DNA of 64,000 bases from CAVSRC01 sp963730325 (GCA_963730325.1 CAVSRC010000017.1:1-64000), one strand, 5' to 3'. Positions 26,066-34,238 are shown, numbered from the stretch's first letter. The notes: generated by a model not told the origin, from the sequence alone. A program made the numbers and translations.

Positions 26066-26217
26066 GACGCGCAACATAGTGCGTGGATGGTCAATAACCG
26101 ATCAACAGGTCCTGGCGTCGCTTTCATTTGTTCGTGAGCCGCTCGTTTGCGGCGGCCTGACGGAGCGCTCAGCAGGGCATTCCATCGTGCCGTGAAGTGC
26201 TCTAGGCTTCCCGCATC

Positions 26218-26829
26218 ATGGTCATGCCTTCACACAGCGCCCCGAAGGGCCGTGGCTATCTCGACGGCCAATTCCTCATCGCCATGCCGACGATGCAGGA
26301 CAGCCGCTTCGCCCACACGGTGGTGTTCATTTGCGCCCATTCGGCGGACGGCGCCATGGGCATCACGATCAATCAGCCGGCAGCGGAAGTCAGCTTTCAG
26401 GACCTGCTGGTGCAGCTCGACATCATCCCGGATGGCCCGGAAATCCGCTTGCCGCCGCCGGCGCGGCGCATGCGCGTCCATCGCGGCGGGCCGGTCGAGA
26501 CAGGCCGCGGCTTCGTGCTGCACAGCGCCGATTACTTTGCCGAGAACTCGACGCTGCCGATCAGCGAGAGCATCTCGCTGACGGCGACGCTCGAGATCCT
26601 GAAGGCGATTGCCGCCGGTAACGGACCGGAGAACGCGCTGCTGGCGCTGGGCTATGCCGGCTGGGCGCCGGGGCAGCTGGAAAGCGAGATCCAGGCAAAC
26701 GGCTGGCTGCACTGCCCGGCCCGCTCCGACGTGATCTTCGACCCTGACCTGGAAGGCAAATACGACCGCGCGCTGGCGCTGATCGGCGTCGATGTGACGC
26801 GGCTGTCGGGCGAGGCCGGTCACGCCTAG
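26218..26829 (+). CDS. YqgE/AlgH family protein
   Basis: 203 residues. The family signature is clear: GYLDGQFLIAMPTMQDSRFAHTVVFIC at the start, GAMGITINQPAAEVSFQDLL, then VHRGGPVETGRGFVLHSADY, ILLALGYAGWAPGQLESEI and WLHCPARSDVIFDPD. The biochemical role of YqgE is unknown; in Pseudomonas AlgH influences alginate genes. Its last 12 codons lie in the 37-bp direct repeat that recurs at 28761. The stop here is TAG, whereas the repeat copy would end in TGA. Confidence 0.9.
   Translation: MVMPSHSAPKGRGYLDGQFLIAMPTMQDSRFAHTVVFICAHSADGAMGITINQPAAEVSFQDLLVQLDIIPDGPEIRLPPPARRMRVHRGGPVETGRGFVLHSADYFAENSTLPISESISLTATLEILKAIAAGNGPENALLALGYAGWAPGQLESEIQANGWLHCPARSDVIFDPDLEGKYDRALALIGVDVTRLSGEAGHA
26791..26827. 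repeat. 37-bp direct repeat, left copy (3' end of yqgE)
   Basis: Begins GATGTGACGCGGCTGTCGGG and ends GGCCGGTCACGCCT. It is identical over 37 bases to 28761-28797. It encodes the YqgE C-terminus DVTRLSGEAGHA. Together the two copies bracket the curlin gene and its terminator. Confidence 0.9.
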
Positions 26830-26944
26830 GTGTTTAGTCGCGGCAACCGCTGGAGCGGATTGAGATTGCGCCGTTGGGGTTGTGCGACCCGGATCTTGCA
26901 GATGTAGCCGTACGAAGTCAGCCGCTTGGGTCTTCCGGCGCATA

Positions 26945-26972
26945 CAAAAAAATGGGGCGCGAAACGCGCCCC
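26945..26972 (-). terminator. Intrinsic terminator of the curlin gene
   Basis: Read on the minus strand, GGGGCGCG (26972-26965), a TTT loop and CGCGCCCC (26961-26954) form a perfect 8-bp stem, followed by A and a run of seven T (26952-26946). It lies 26 bp downstream of the curlin stop codon and would end its transcript before yqgE, which is convergent. Confidence 0.88.
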
Positions 26973-26998
26973 AGAAGCTTCCATTATTGCGCGATCGT

Positions 26999-28261
26999 CT
27001 ATTGCGTGATCGTCGCCATATTGCCGGCGCCGCTCTGCGTGAAAATCGCGGTGCTGTTGTTATGGTTCTGGCTCACATAGGCGAGGTTCCCGCTGCCAAA
27101 CTGGTTGGCGAAGATCTGGTTACTGTCTCCGTTCTGGATTGTGTAGAGCTGGTTCCCGTCGCCGGTCTGGGTGCTCGACAACAAGTTGTAGGCGCCAGTC
27201 TGGCTGCCGAACGCCCACAGGTTCATGCCGGACTGGTACGCGTCGTACTCATTGCCGGTCCCGACCTGGAGAATCGGCCGGAAGTCATTGGTTACTCCCG
27301 TCAGCCAGTTGGGACCGCCCGGCCATCCGGCCTCACCGCCGATGAAGTTCCAGTTGGTGTTCGGGTTGCTGCTGATCTGGGTCGACTTGAAGATGTTGCC
27401 GCTGCCAACCTGGTTCGCGTCAACGCTGTTCGACCCCCCGGTCTGCCCGACCGTTATCTTGTTTCCGCTGCCGTAGCCCTGCCCTAGCGCTGCATAGTTG
27501 CGCTCACTCGGATCAGTGCCCCCAACGCTCTGGTCAACCTTGATCGTGCTGTCGCTCAGAGCCGCCAGGGAGTGCGGGGTATAGGTCGGGTCGAAGAAGT
27601 CGCCGAACGTCCACCCCCACAAATCGGGCGCCTTTGTCCCTTGCCGAATCCACAGCTTGTTATAGCCCGTCTGTGTGGCCGTGATCTTGTTGTTGCCACC
27701 GCCCTGGCCGATGTTGAAGACATTGCCGTTCGTGGCATTCTTGTTGGTCGTCTGTGTGAGATCGACCGTGCTGCCGTTCGCGGTCCAGTCCTGCAGGATC
27801 AGATTGCCGTACGAGCCATTCCACCAAGGATCGCCGCTGCCGGGACCAGTCGGACCATTGTTCGCGCCCGTTTGCTGCAGCTTGACGATGCTGTTGTTGC
27901 CCTCCTGATCGATCTCGGCATTGTTGTTGGTGCCGGACTGAAAGCCAGTGACCTTGTTGCCCGAACCCGCGTGAACGAAGTCCCCGATGTTCGCGAGCTC
28001 CGAGACTGTTCCGGAGTTCTGGTTGATGACGATGCCGTTGTGGCCGGATCCCGTTCCGTTTTCCTGAAGAAACGGAGTGCCGAGACTACCGACCTTGTCG
28101 CCCGTCCCACCGCTTTGGTCGATTTGCGCGGTCTGGCCGCTCCCGGTCTGGCTGAGATACACGGCCCCCCCGCCGGCCGCCAGCGCCGCCGAAGCGAAGC
28201 CGATTGCGATCGCGCTCACGGATGTCAGCAATAACCCCTTCATACCCCATTGCTTATTCAT
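26999..28261 (-). CDS. Secreted curlin-repeat (amyloid-like) protein
   Basis: 420 residues from ATG at 28261 with GGGAG upstream. A signal peptide (MNKQWGMKGLLLTSVSAIAI, cleavage near ALA-AGG) leads a Gly/Asn/Gln/Ser/Thr-rich mature chain of irregular curlin-like units, for example GSGQTAQIDQSGGTGDKV, GSGNKITVGQTGGSNSV and GDGNQLYTIQNGDSNQIF, with the Q-x-G-x-x-N spacing of CsgA repeats. Some units are separated by long aromatic insertions (PDLWGWTFGDFFDPTY), longer than in classic CsgA (~150 residues). CsgA-type proteins form adhesive fibres, but no csgB/E/F/G gene is nearby. GC content is lower than the neighbours and the locus lies between 37-bp direct repeats. Confidence 0.8.
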   Translation of the reverse strand: MNKQWGMKGLLLTSVSAIAIGFASAALAAGGGAVYLSQTGSGQTAQIDQSGGTGDKVGSLGTPFLQENGTGSGHNGIVINQNSGTVSELANIGDFVHAGSGNKVTGFQSGTNNNAEIDQEGNNSIVKLQQTGANNGPTGPGSGDPWWNGSYGNLILQDWTANGSTVDLTQTTNKNATNGNVFNIGQGGGNNKITATQTGYNKLWIRQGTKAPDLWGWTFGDFFDPTYTPHSLAALSDSTIKVDQSVGGTDPSERNYAALGQGYGSGNKITVGQTGGSNSVDANQVGSGNIFKSTQISSNPNTNWNFIGGEAGWPGGPNWLTGVTNDFRPILQVGTGNEYDAYQSGMNLWAFGSQTGAYNLLSSTQTGDGNQLYTIQNGDSNQIFANQFGSGNLAYVSQNHNNSTAIFTQSGAGNMATITQ

Positions 28262-28789
28262 ATCGATCTCCCAGTGCGCCTTCAGGCGCCGAAACCTCAC
28301 CAGCACCGCCGGCCGCTGACATGACTTCCCGCGTGACCACGGCACGCGTTGCGCCGCGATCGTTCGCATCGATCCGCATCACACCGACGGTGCGCCCCTC
28401 GCCCAAATAACAACCTGTAGGCGATCTACAGTACTACTACTCGTAAAAGTAGGCACAGCATCATGGTTAACGCAAGCTTGATTCTTCAGTGCTTCGGCGC
28501 GGTGCGGGAGCAACGTGGGCTATTTGGTCGAAGGCTCGATAAAAGGGCTCGATATCAGGGCCTTACCAGCCTGCAGGTCGAGAATCCCGGTTTTGGTATC
28601 ACGGTGACCGGGCACCATTTTTCGCGCTCCGCCTGAGTTTTCGGGTCTTCACCGGCCCGCCCATCGCAGAGGTGATTCTATCGGCAAGGATCCCATCGCC
28701 AGGCGGATGGTCCTCGGCTTTCAATCCCCTGCACCAAATGAACGCGACGCCAGCGCAGCGGATGTGACGCGGCTGTCGGGCGAGGCCGG
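28262..28789. other. Intergenic region between curlin gene and SURF1 gene
   Basis: About 530 bp upstream of the curlin gene without a convincing ORF. It should hold the curlin promoter and leader. It contains the CTGTAG/CTACAG palindrome at 28415-28431 and an AT-richer stretch at 28400-28490. The right end is the second copy of the 37-bp direct repeat. I could not identify remnants of a transposase or integrase. Confidence 0.5.
28415..28431. promoter_or_regulatory. Palindrome CTGTAG-N5-CTACAG upstream of curlin gene
   Basis: A 6+5+6 inverted repeat about 155 bp upstream of the curlin start codon. Its size and symmetry suit a dimeric regulator such as a LuxR/CsgD-type protein, but no specific consensus is matched. 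It is the only clear dyad in the upstream region. Confidence 0.35.
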
Positions 28790-28797
28790 TCACGCCT
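28761..28797. repeat. 37-bp direct repeat, right copy (3' end of SURF1 gene)
   Basis: Identical to 26791-26827. In this copy the yqgE-like frame would end in TGA (GCC TGA), and on the minus strand the same bases hold the SURF1 stop codon (28790-28792). This suggests that yqgE and the SURF1 gene once converged and overlapped here before the intervening 1.97 kb was inserted. Confidence 0.9.
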
Positions 28798-29575
28798 GAG
28801 CGGGCGGCGGCCCGCGCCGTGCCCGCAATCGCCGCCACATGAAGACCCCGTAGACGCCGGCAAGCGCGACCGCCAGGCCGTACCAGGTGATGGCGTAGCC
28901 GAGATGGTTGTTGGGGAAGGCCACGATGGTCTCGCCCCCCTGGGGCAGGCCGTCCGGCAGGGACGGGTCGAAATCGGCATCGATGATGTAGGGCGCGACC
29001 TTGGCCGGCGGCAGGCCGTTGGCCTTGGCATAGAGCTTCGGATCGCGCGAGAACCAAGCATTGTCGGAAATGTCGTCGCCGGCAAACCAGGGCGCGCCGT
29101 GCGGGGCGCGGAAGAGCCCGGTGACGGTGACCTCCCTATCGATGGAACTTCCCGGGCGCTGGTTGGGATAGCGCTTGTCGCGCGGGACGAAGCCGCGATT
29201 GACGTAAACCGTCCAGCCGTCGGGGGTCGAGAGCGGCGTCATCACCAGATAGCCGATGCCGCGATGGCGGCCCTTGGGCTCGGTCAGCGTGTAGACGACA
29301 TAGACCTCGGCCCGCTCGTCGAAACGACCGGAGACGGTGACGCGCTGATATTCGCGCGCGCCGGTGTCGAGCCCCGCCCATTCGTCCGGCCCCGGCGCCG
29401 GCACCGGAGCGGCGTGCAGGCCGCGCTCGACGCTGGCGATCAGCGCTTCCTTCCAGTGCAGGCGCTGGACCTGCCAGGTGCCGAGCGCGCAGAGGATGGC
29501 AAAGGCGATGGCCGCGGCGACGGTCGGCCAGACGAGGCCGCCGCGAGCAGCGGGTTTTGCCTGTTTGTCGGCCAT
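28790..29575 (-). CDS. SURF1 family cytochrome oxidase assembly protein
   Basis: 261 residues with a membrane helix at each end (about 14-33, VAAAIAFAILCALGTWQVQRL, and about 228-247, LGYAITWYGLAVALAGVYGVF) and a periplasmic domain between, the standard SURF1 layout. The signature GTWQVQRLHWKEALI and VNRGFVPRD are present. SURF1 aids insertion of haem a into subunit I of cytochrome c oxidase. It is the last gene of the minus-strand cta block, 6 bp after the DUF983 gene. Its 3' end lies in the 37-bp direct repeat. Confidence 0.9.
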   Translation of the reverse strand: MADKQAKPAARGGLVWPTVAAAIAFAILCALGTWQVQRLHWKEALIASVERGLHAAPVPAPGPDEWAGLDTGAREYQRVTVSGRFDERAEVYVVYTLTEPKGRHRGIGYLVMTPLSTPDGWTVYVNRGFVPRDKRYPNQRPGSSIDREVTVTGLFRAPHGAPWFAGDDISDNAWFSRDPKLYAKANGLPPAKVAPYIIDADFDPSLPDGLPQGGETIVAFPNNHLGYAITWYGLAVALAGVYGVFMWRRLRARRGPPPAQA

Positions 29576-29581
29576 GCCGGC

Positions 29582-29965
29582 TCAGCCGTCTGACATGCGG
29601 CCGAGTTCTGCCCGGTGGCGATATTGCTGGGCGATCATCAGGCCTTTCAGCGGACGCAGGAGGCCGATGGACAGGCCGAGCACCAGCGGCACGAAGATGA
29701 CGGCCATCAGCCAATAGGGCGGGTTGAAGACGACCACGACGTATAGCGCCAGGCCGACGGCGATGAAGCCGACGATCATCATGATGAAGACCGCCGGACC
29801 GTCGCCGGCATCGGCGAAATCGTATTCGAGCCCGCAATTCTGGCAGCGCGGCGCCACGGTGAGGAAACCGTCGAACAGGCGTCCCTCACCACAGCGCGGA
29901 CAGCGCCCGTGCCAGCCGACGGAAATCGGCTGCGGCGGATAGAGAGCCTTGTCCTCAGGATTCAT
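29582..29965 (-). CDS. DUF983 membrane protein
   Basis: 127 residues from ATG at 29965. The N-terminal zinc-ribbon-like part WHGRCPRCGEGRLFDGFLTVAPRCQNCGLEYDF carries two CxxC pairs, followed by two membrane helices (VFIMMIVGFIAVGLALYVVVV and YWLMAVIFVPLVLGLSIGLL). DUF983 genes nearly always sit beside cytochrome oxidase subunit III and SURF1 genes, as here, so a role in oxidase biogenesis is inferred; the function is not known. Confidence 0.88.
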   Translation of the reverse strand: MNPEDKALYPPQPISVGWHGRCPRCGEGRLFDGFLTVAPRCQNCGLEYDFADAGDGPAVFIMMIVGFIAVGLALYVVVVFNPPYWLMAVIFVPLVLGLSIGLLRPLKGLMIAQQYRHRAELGRMSDG

Positions 29966-29985
29966 CGCATTCGCCAGGCGGCGGG

Positions 29986-30825
29986 TCAGCCGTGATGGAT
30001 CGGCGCGCCCCAGCCACCCCAAACATAAATGCAGAAGAAGAGGAAAAGCCAGACCACGTCGACGAAATGCCAGTACCAGGCAGCCGCCTCGAAGCCGAAA
30101 TGCTGCTTCGAAGAGAAGTCGCCCTTGGCCGCGCGGATGAGGCAGACGGTGAGGAAGATGGTACCGACGATGACATGGAAGCCGTGGAAACCGGTCGCCA
30201 TGAAGAAGGTGGAGCCGAAGATGCCGCCGGTGAAGGCGAACGGCGCGTGGGCGTATTCATAGGCCTGCACCGAGGTGAAGGTGAGGCCGAGGATGACGGT
30301 GAGCACCAGCCCCCAGACGAGCCCCTTGCGATCGTCATGGATGAGCGAATGGTGCGCCCAGGTGACGGTGGTGCCCGAGGTCAAGAGGATGAGCGTGTTG
30401 AGCAGCGGCAGATGCCAGGGATCGAAGACCTCGATGCCCTTCGGCGGCCAGTGACCGCCGGTGAAGGCCACCTTGGCGACCTGGATGGTGCTGTCGGCGG
30501 AGAGGCTGGAATCGAAGAAGGCCCAGAACCAGGCGACGAAGAACATCACCTCCGAGGCGATGAACAGGATCATGCCGTAGCGCAGGCCGAGGGCAACGAC
30601 GCTGGTGTGGAAGCCCTCATGCGCCTCCTTGATGACGTCCCGCCACCAGACCAGCATGGTGTAGAAGATGCCGATCATGCCGGGGGCGATCAGCCAGACG
30701 CTGGCGCCGTGCATGTAGGAGATCGCGCCGATCGCCAGGACGAAGGCCGAGACGGCGCCGGTGATCGGCCACGGGCTCGGATCGACCAGATGATAGGGAT
30801 GTTGCTTCGCGTGCGCCTCAGCCAT
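29986..30825 (-). CDS. ctaE: Cytochrome c oxidase subunit III
   Basis: 279 residues, seven membrane segments. The conserved text HPYHLVDPSPWPITGA at the start, then EVMFFVAWFWAFF, HLPLLNTLILLTSGTTVTWAHHSL, STFFMATGFHGFHVIVGTIFL and AAAWYWHFVDVVWLFLFFCIYVWG, identifies subunit III of aa3-type oxidases. It lies between ctaG and the DUF983 gene on the minus strand. Complete, with no odd features. Confidence 0.95.
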   Translation of the reverse strand: MAEAHAKQHPYHLVDPSPWPITGAVSAFVLAIGAISYMHGASVWLIAPGMIGIFYTMLVWWRDVIKEAHEGFHTSVVALGLRYGMILFIASEVMFFVAWFWAFFDSSLSADSTIQVAKVAFTGGHWPPKGIEVFDPWHLPLLNTLILLTSGTTVTWAHHSLIHDDRKGLVWGLVLTVILGLTFTSVQAYEYAHAPFAFTGGIFGSTFFMATGFHGFHVIVGTIFLTVCLIRAAKGDFSSKQHFGFEAAAWYWHFVDVVWLFLFFCIYVWGGWGAPIHHG

Positions 30826-30876
30826 GGATTCCGTGCTCCCTGATCGTCCCCCGCTGCCTCACGGCAGAAACAGGCG

Positions 30877-31482
30877 TCAAAGCGAGTTGCCCCCCGATGT
30901 CGTCGCCGCGGCGACCGGCGTCGTCTGCTTGGGCGTCGCCGGATAGAAGCTGTACGACAGCGTGATGGTGGTGATGTTTTCGAGGTTGGGGTCGTCGGCA
31001 TAGGCCGGATCGACGAAGAAACTGACCCCAAGCTCCTTCTTCTCGCCCGGCGCCAGCGTCTGGTCGGTAAAGCAGAAGCAGGCGATCTTGTTGAAATAGG
31101 CGCCGGCCTGATCGGGCGCGACATTGAACGAGGCAGTGCCGCTTTCCGTCTTGTCGGTCCGGTTCTCGGCCTGGAAGGAGACCGTGCCGACCTCGCCGAG
31201 CTTGACCTGCACCGAGCGCTGCAACGGGCGGAAGCTCCAGCCGAGATTGTTCGAGATGTTGCTGTCGAAGCGAACGGTGACGACGCGGTCGAGAACCTGC
31301 TTGGGCGCAGCTAGAGCGCGGCGCGTGGTGCCGCCATAGCCGGTCACCTGACAGAAGATGCGATAGAGCGGCACGGCGGCATAGGACATGCCGACCATGC
31401 CGGCGACGAAGACCAGCAGGATCGCGGCGGTAAGGCCGAAACTGGCGCGCCGGCTGGGCTTTGGGTTGGCTCCGCCCGTCAT
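30877..31482 (-). CDS. ctaG: Cytochrome c oxidase assembly protein CtaG/Cox11
   Basis: 201 residues from ATG at 31482 (a GTG at 31488 is an alternative). One N-terminal membrane helix (FGLTAAILLVFVAGMVGMSYAAVPLYRIFCQVTGYGG is the conserved helix and following Cys), then a periplasmic copper-binding domain with FNKIACFCFTDQTLAPGE, the CFCF motif that delivers copper to the CuB site of subunit I. It starts three bases after the 57-residue ORF and is part of the cta operon. Confidence 0.93.
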   Translation of the reverse strand: MTGGANPKPSRRASFGLTAAILLVFVAGMVGMSYAAVPLYRIFCQVTGYGGTTRRALAAPKQVLDRVVTVRFDSNISNNLGWSFRPLQRSVQVKLGEVGTVSFQAENRTDKTESGTASFNVAPDQAGAYFNKIACFCFTDQTLAPGEKKELGVSFFVDPAYADDPNLENITTITLSYSFYPATPKQTTPVAAATTSGGNSL

Positions 31483-31484
31483 GG

Positions 31485-31658
31485 TCACATCGGCGGGGTG
31501 AGTGCGTTCTGACCGAGGCGGACGATGGTCAGAAGGAAGAACAGGACCACCACGACGCCGAGCGCAATCGCCGTCGCCACCGCGCGGGCGCGGCGCCGTT
31601 TCTGTTGCGCTTCGGTCAGGCGCACGCCGTCGTCGCCATCAGCGGTCATCACCGTCAT
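31485..31658 (-). CDS. Small membrane protein between ctaB and ctaG (CoxF-like)
   Basis: 57 residues: a charged N-terminus (MTVMTADGDDGVRLTEAQQK, then RRRARA), one membrane helix (about residues 27-46) and a short tail ending NALTPPM. Its ATG overlaps the ctaB stop (ATGA) and its stop precedes ctaG by two bases, so it is translated in the operon. Small single-helix proteins occupy this same place in many Hyphomicrobiales oxidase operons, where they are called CoxF or hypothetical. Function is unproven; oxidase assembly is inferred from position. Confidence 0.8.
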   Translation of the reverse strand: MTVMTADGDDGVRLTEAQQKRRRARAVATAIALGVVVVLFFLLTIVRLGQNALTPPM

Positions 31659-32596
31659 GCTGCTAACCCGGTGAGGCCCTTCTCCGCAAGGATTACGGCG
31701 AAGAGCAGGAACAGATAAAGAAGCGAGAAGGTGAACAGCCGCCGGGCGGGAAGCTTGGCGGCGTCGCCCTCAGGCATGCGGTAGACGGCCCAGGCGAGCG
31801 CCACGAAGACGGCGCCGAGGCCGCCGGCGATCGCCGCGTAGGTCCACGAGGTGACGCCGGTGAGCGGCGGCAGCAGCGCGGCGACCACGGCAAGGACGAC
31901 CGCGTAGGCGAGGATGTGGCGCTTGGTCGAGGCTTCGCCTGCGACAACCGGAAGCATCGGCACGCCGGCCTTGGCGTAGTCCTCGCACTTGTAGAGCGAC
32001 AGCGCCCAGAAATGCGGCGGCGTCCACAGGAAGACGATCAGGAACAGGCTGAGGCTCTCCAGGCTGACCCCGCCGGTCACCGCCGCCCAGCCGACCATCG
32101 GCGGCAACGCGCCGGCGGCTCCGCCGATGACGATGTTCTGCGGCGTCGAGCGCTTCAGCCACATCGTATAGACGATGACGTAGAAGGCGATGGTGAAGGC
32201 GAGCAGCCCGGCGGCAACGACGTTGGTCGCCAGCCCCAGGAAGACAACCGAGCCGATTGCCAGCGGCAGGCCGAAGGCCAGCGCCTCGCCGCGCGTCAGC
32301 CGGCCGGCAGGCACCGGGCGCTTGCATGTGCGGCGCATGACGGCGTCGATATCGGCGTCGTACCACATGTTGAGCGCGCCGGAGGCGCCGGCACCGATGG
32401 CGATGGCAAGCAGCGCCTCGAAGCCGATCACCGGATGGAGGCCGACCGGCGCGATGGCCATGCCGACGAAGGCGGTGAACACGACCAGCGACATCACCCG
32501 CGGCTTGAGCAGGGCGATGTAGTCGCCAACGCTGCCGCCGAGTGCGAGGTCGGCGGCAACGGTCGTGTTCGCTTCGTGGCTGTCCGAATAGGCCAT
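31655..32596 (-). CDS. ctaB: Protohaem IX farnesyltransferase (haem O synthase)
   Basis: 313 residues, about nine membrane helices. The prenyltransferase motif NMWYDADIDAVMRRTCKRPVP provides the Mg2+-diphosphate aspartates and Y-x-x-K-R-S/T-P appears as MWLKRSTPQNIVIGGAAGA. TPPHFWALSLYKCEDYAKAGVPMLP is a CtaB hallmark. It converts haem B to haem O for cytochrome oxidase. It lies between ctaD and the 57-residue ORF with short spacing. Confidence 0.95.
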   Translation of the reverse strand: MAYSDSHEANTTVAADLALGGSVGDYIALLKPRVMSLVVFTAFVGMAIAPVGLHPVIGFEALLAIAIGAGASGALNMWYDADIDAVMRRTCKRPVPAGRLTRGEALAFGLPLAIGSVVFLGLATNVVAAGLLAFTIAFYVIVYTMWLKRSTPQNIVIGGAAGALPPMVGWAAVTGGVSLESLSLFLIVFLWTPPHFWALSLYKCEDYAKAGVPMLPVVAGEASTKRHILAYAVVLAVVAALLPPLTGVTSWTYAAIAGGLGAVFVALAWAVYRMPEGDAAKLPARRLFTFSLLYLFLLFAVILAEKGLTGLAA

Positions 32597-32624
32597 GTGT
32601 GTCCTTTGTCTCTACTGCCGCCGT

Positions 32625-34238
32625 CTAGCGGATGCGCGGCAGGGTCTCCCATTGGTGGAAGGGCGGCGGCGAGGAGAGCATCCACTCCAGCGTGTTGGCA
32701 CCCTCGCCCCACGGATTGTCGCCGGCGACGCGCTTCTTCTGGAAGGCTTCCCACATCGTGTAGAGGAAGATCAGCACGCCGATGGCCGCGATGTAGGAGC
32801 CGATCGACGAGACGAAGTTCCACCCGGCGAACGCATCCGGATAGTCGGCGTAGCGGCGCGGCATGCCGGCCATGCCGAGGAAGTGCTGCGGGAAGAAGAC
32901 CAGGTTGACGCCGATGAACGTGACCCAGAAGTGAATGTTGGCGAGCCGCTCGTTGTACATGTAGCCGCTCATCTTCGGGAACCAGTAGTACCAGCCGGCG
33001 AAGATGGTGAAGACGGCGCCGAGCGACAGCACGTAGTGGAAGTGGGCGACGACGAAGTAGGTATCCTGCAGCACGTAGTCGAGGCCGGCATTGGCGAGCA
33101 TCACGCCGGTAACGCCGCCGACGGTGAACAGGAAGATGAAGCCGATCGCCCACAGCATCGGCGTGCGGAACTCGATCGAGCCGCCCCACATGGTGGCGAT
33201 CCACGAGAACACCTTCACGCCGGTCGGCACCGCGATGACCATGGTGGCGGCGACGAAATAGGCCTGCAGGTCGAGCGACAGGCCGACGGTGTACATGTGG
33301 TGCGCCCACACCACGAAACCGATGAAGCCGATGGCGACCATGGCGTAGGCCATGCCCATGTAGCCGAACACCGGCTTCTTGGAGAAGGTCGAGATGATCT
33401 GGCTGATCATGCCGAAGCCCGGCAGGATGAGGATGTACACCTCGGGGTGACCGAAGAACCAGAACAGGTGCTGGAAGAGCACCGGGTCGCCGCCCTCCTC
33501 GGGCTTGAAGAAGGCGGTGCCGAAGTTGCGGTCGGTCAAGAGCATGGTGATGGCGCCCGCCAGCACCGGCAGGGCGAGCAGCAGCAGGAAGGTGGTCACC
33601 AGGATCGACCACACGAACAGAGGCATCTTGTGCAGCGTCATGCCCGGCGCGCGCATGTTGAAGATGGTGGTGATGAAGTTGATGGCGCCGAGGATCGACG
33701 AGGCGCCGGCCAGGTGCAGCGCCAGAATGGCGAAGTCCATCGCCGGGCCGGGCTGGCCGCTGGTCGACAGCGGCGGGTAGATCGTCCAGCCACCGCCGAC
33801 GCCGTGGGCGCCGGGGGCGCTCGGCATGAACAGCGAGATGATGAGCAACAGGAAGGCCGGCGGCAGCAGCCAGAACGAGATGTTGTTCATGCGCGGGAAG
33901 GCCATGTCCGGCGCGCCGATCATGATCGGCACGAACCAGTTGCCGAAACCGCCGATCATGGCGGGCATGACCATGAAGAAGATCATGATCAGGCCGTGCG
34001 CAGTAACGAAGACGTTGAAGAGCTCGGGATCGCCGAAGATCTGCAGGCCGGGATCCATCAGCTCCATGCGCATCGCCACCGACAGGACGCCGCCGACGAT
34101 GCCGGCGACGATGGCGAAGATAAGGTACATCGTGCCGATGTCCTTATGGTTGGTGGAATAGAGCCACCGGCGCCATCCGGTCGGATGTGCGTGCGCGTGC
34201 GCTTCGCTATGCGCCTGATACCCTGCGCTCGTCGCCAT
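32625..34238 (-). CDS. ctaD: Cytochrome c oxidase subunit I (aa3 type)
   Basis: 537 residues, twelve membrane segments. It contains haem and CuB ligands: HGLIMIFFMVMPAMIGGFGNW (low-spin haem a His), FWFFGHPEVYILILPGFGMIS (His-Tyr crosslink of the active site), WAHHMYTVGL (CuB His pair) and DTYFVVAHFHYVLSLGAVF. It starts MATSAGYQAHSEAHAHAHP, a histidine-rich cytoplasmic tail. Terminal oxidase of aerobic respiration. Its overlapping 552-residue plus-strand ORF is a shadow. Confidence 0.97.
   Translation of the reverse strand: MATSAGYQAHSEAHAHAHPTGWRRWLYSTNHKDIGTMYLIFAIVAGIVGGVLSVAMRMELMDPGLQIFGDPELFNVFVTAHGLIMIFFMVMPAMIGGFGNWFVPIMIGAPDMAFPRMNNISFWLLPPAFLLLIISLFMPSAPGAHGVGGGWTIYPPLSTSGQPGPAMDFAILALHLAGASSILGAINFITTIFNMRAPGMTLHKMPLFVWSILVTTFLLLLALPVLAGAITMLLTDRNFGTAFFKPEEGGDPVLFQHLFWFFGHPEVYILILPGFGMISQIISTFSKKPVFGYMGMAYAMVAIGFIGFVVWAHHMYTVGLSLDLQAYFVAATMVIAVPTGVKVFSWIATMWGGSIEFRTPMLWAIGFIFLFTVGGVTGVMLANAGLDYVLQDTYFVVAHFHYVLSLGAVFTIFAGWYYWFPKMSGYMYNERLANIHFWVTFIGVNLVFFPQHFLGMAGMPRRYADYPDAFAGWNFVSSIGSYIAAIGVLIFLYTMWEAFQKKRVAGDNPWGEGANTLEWMLSSPPPFHQWETLPRIR

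Noticed and set aside
27000..28200. CRISPR array or tandem DNA repeat in the curlin gene
   Set aside because: The DNA repeats are imperfect and coincide with protein-level curlin units; no constant repeat with equal unique spacers.
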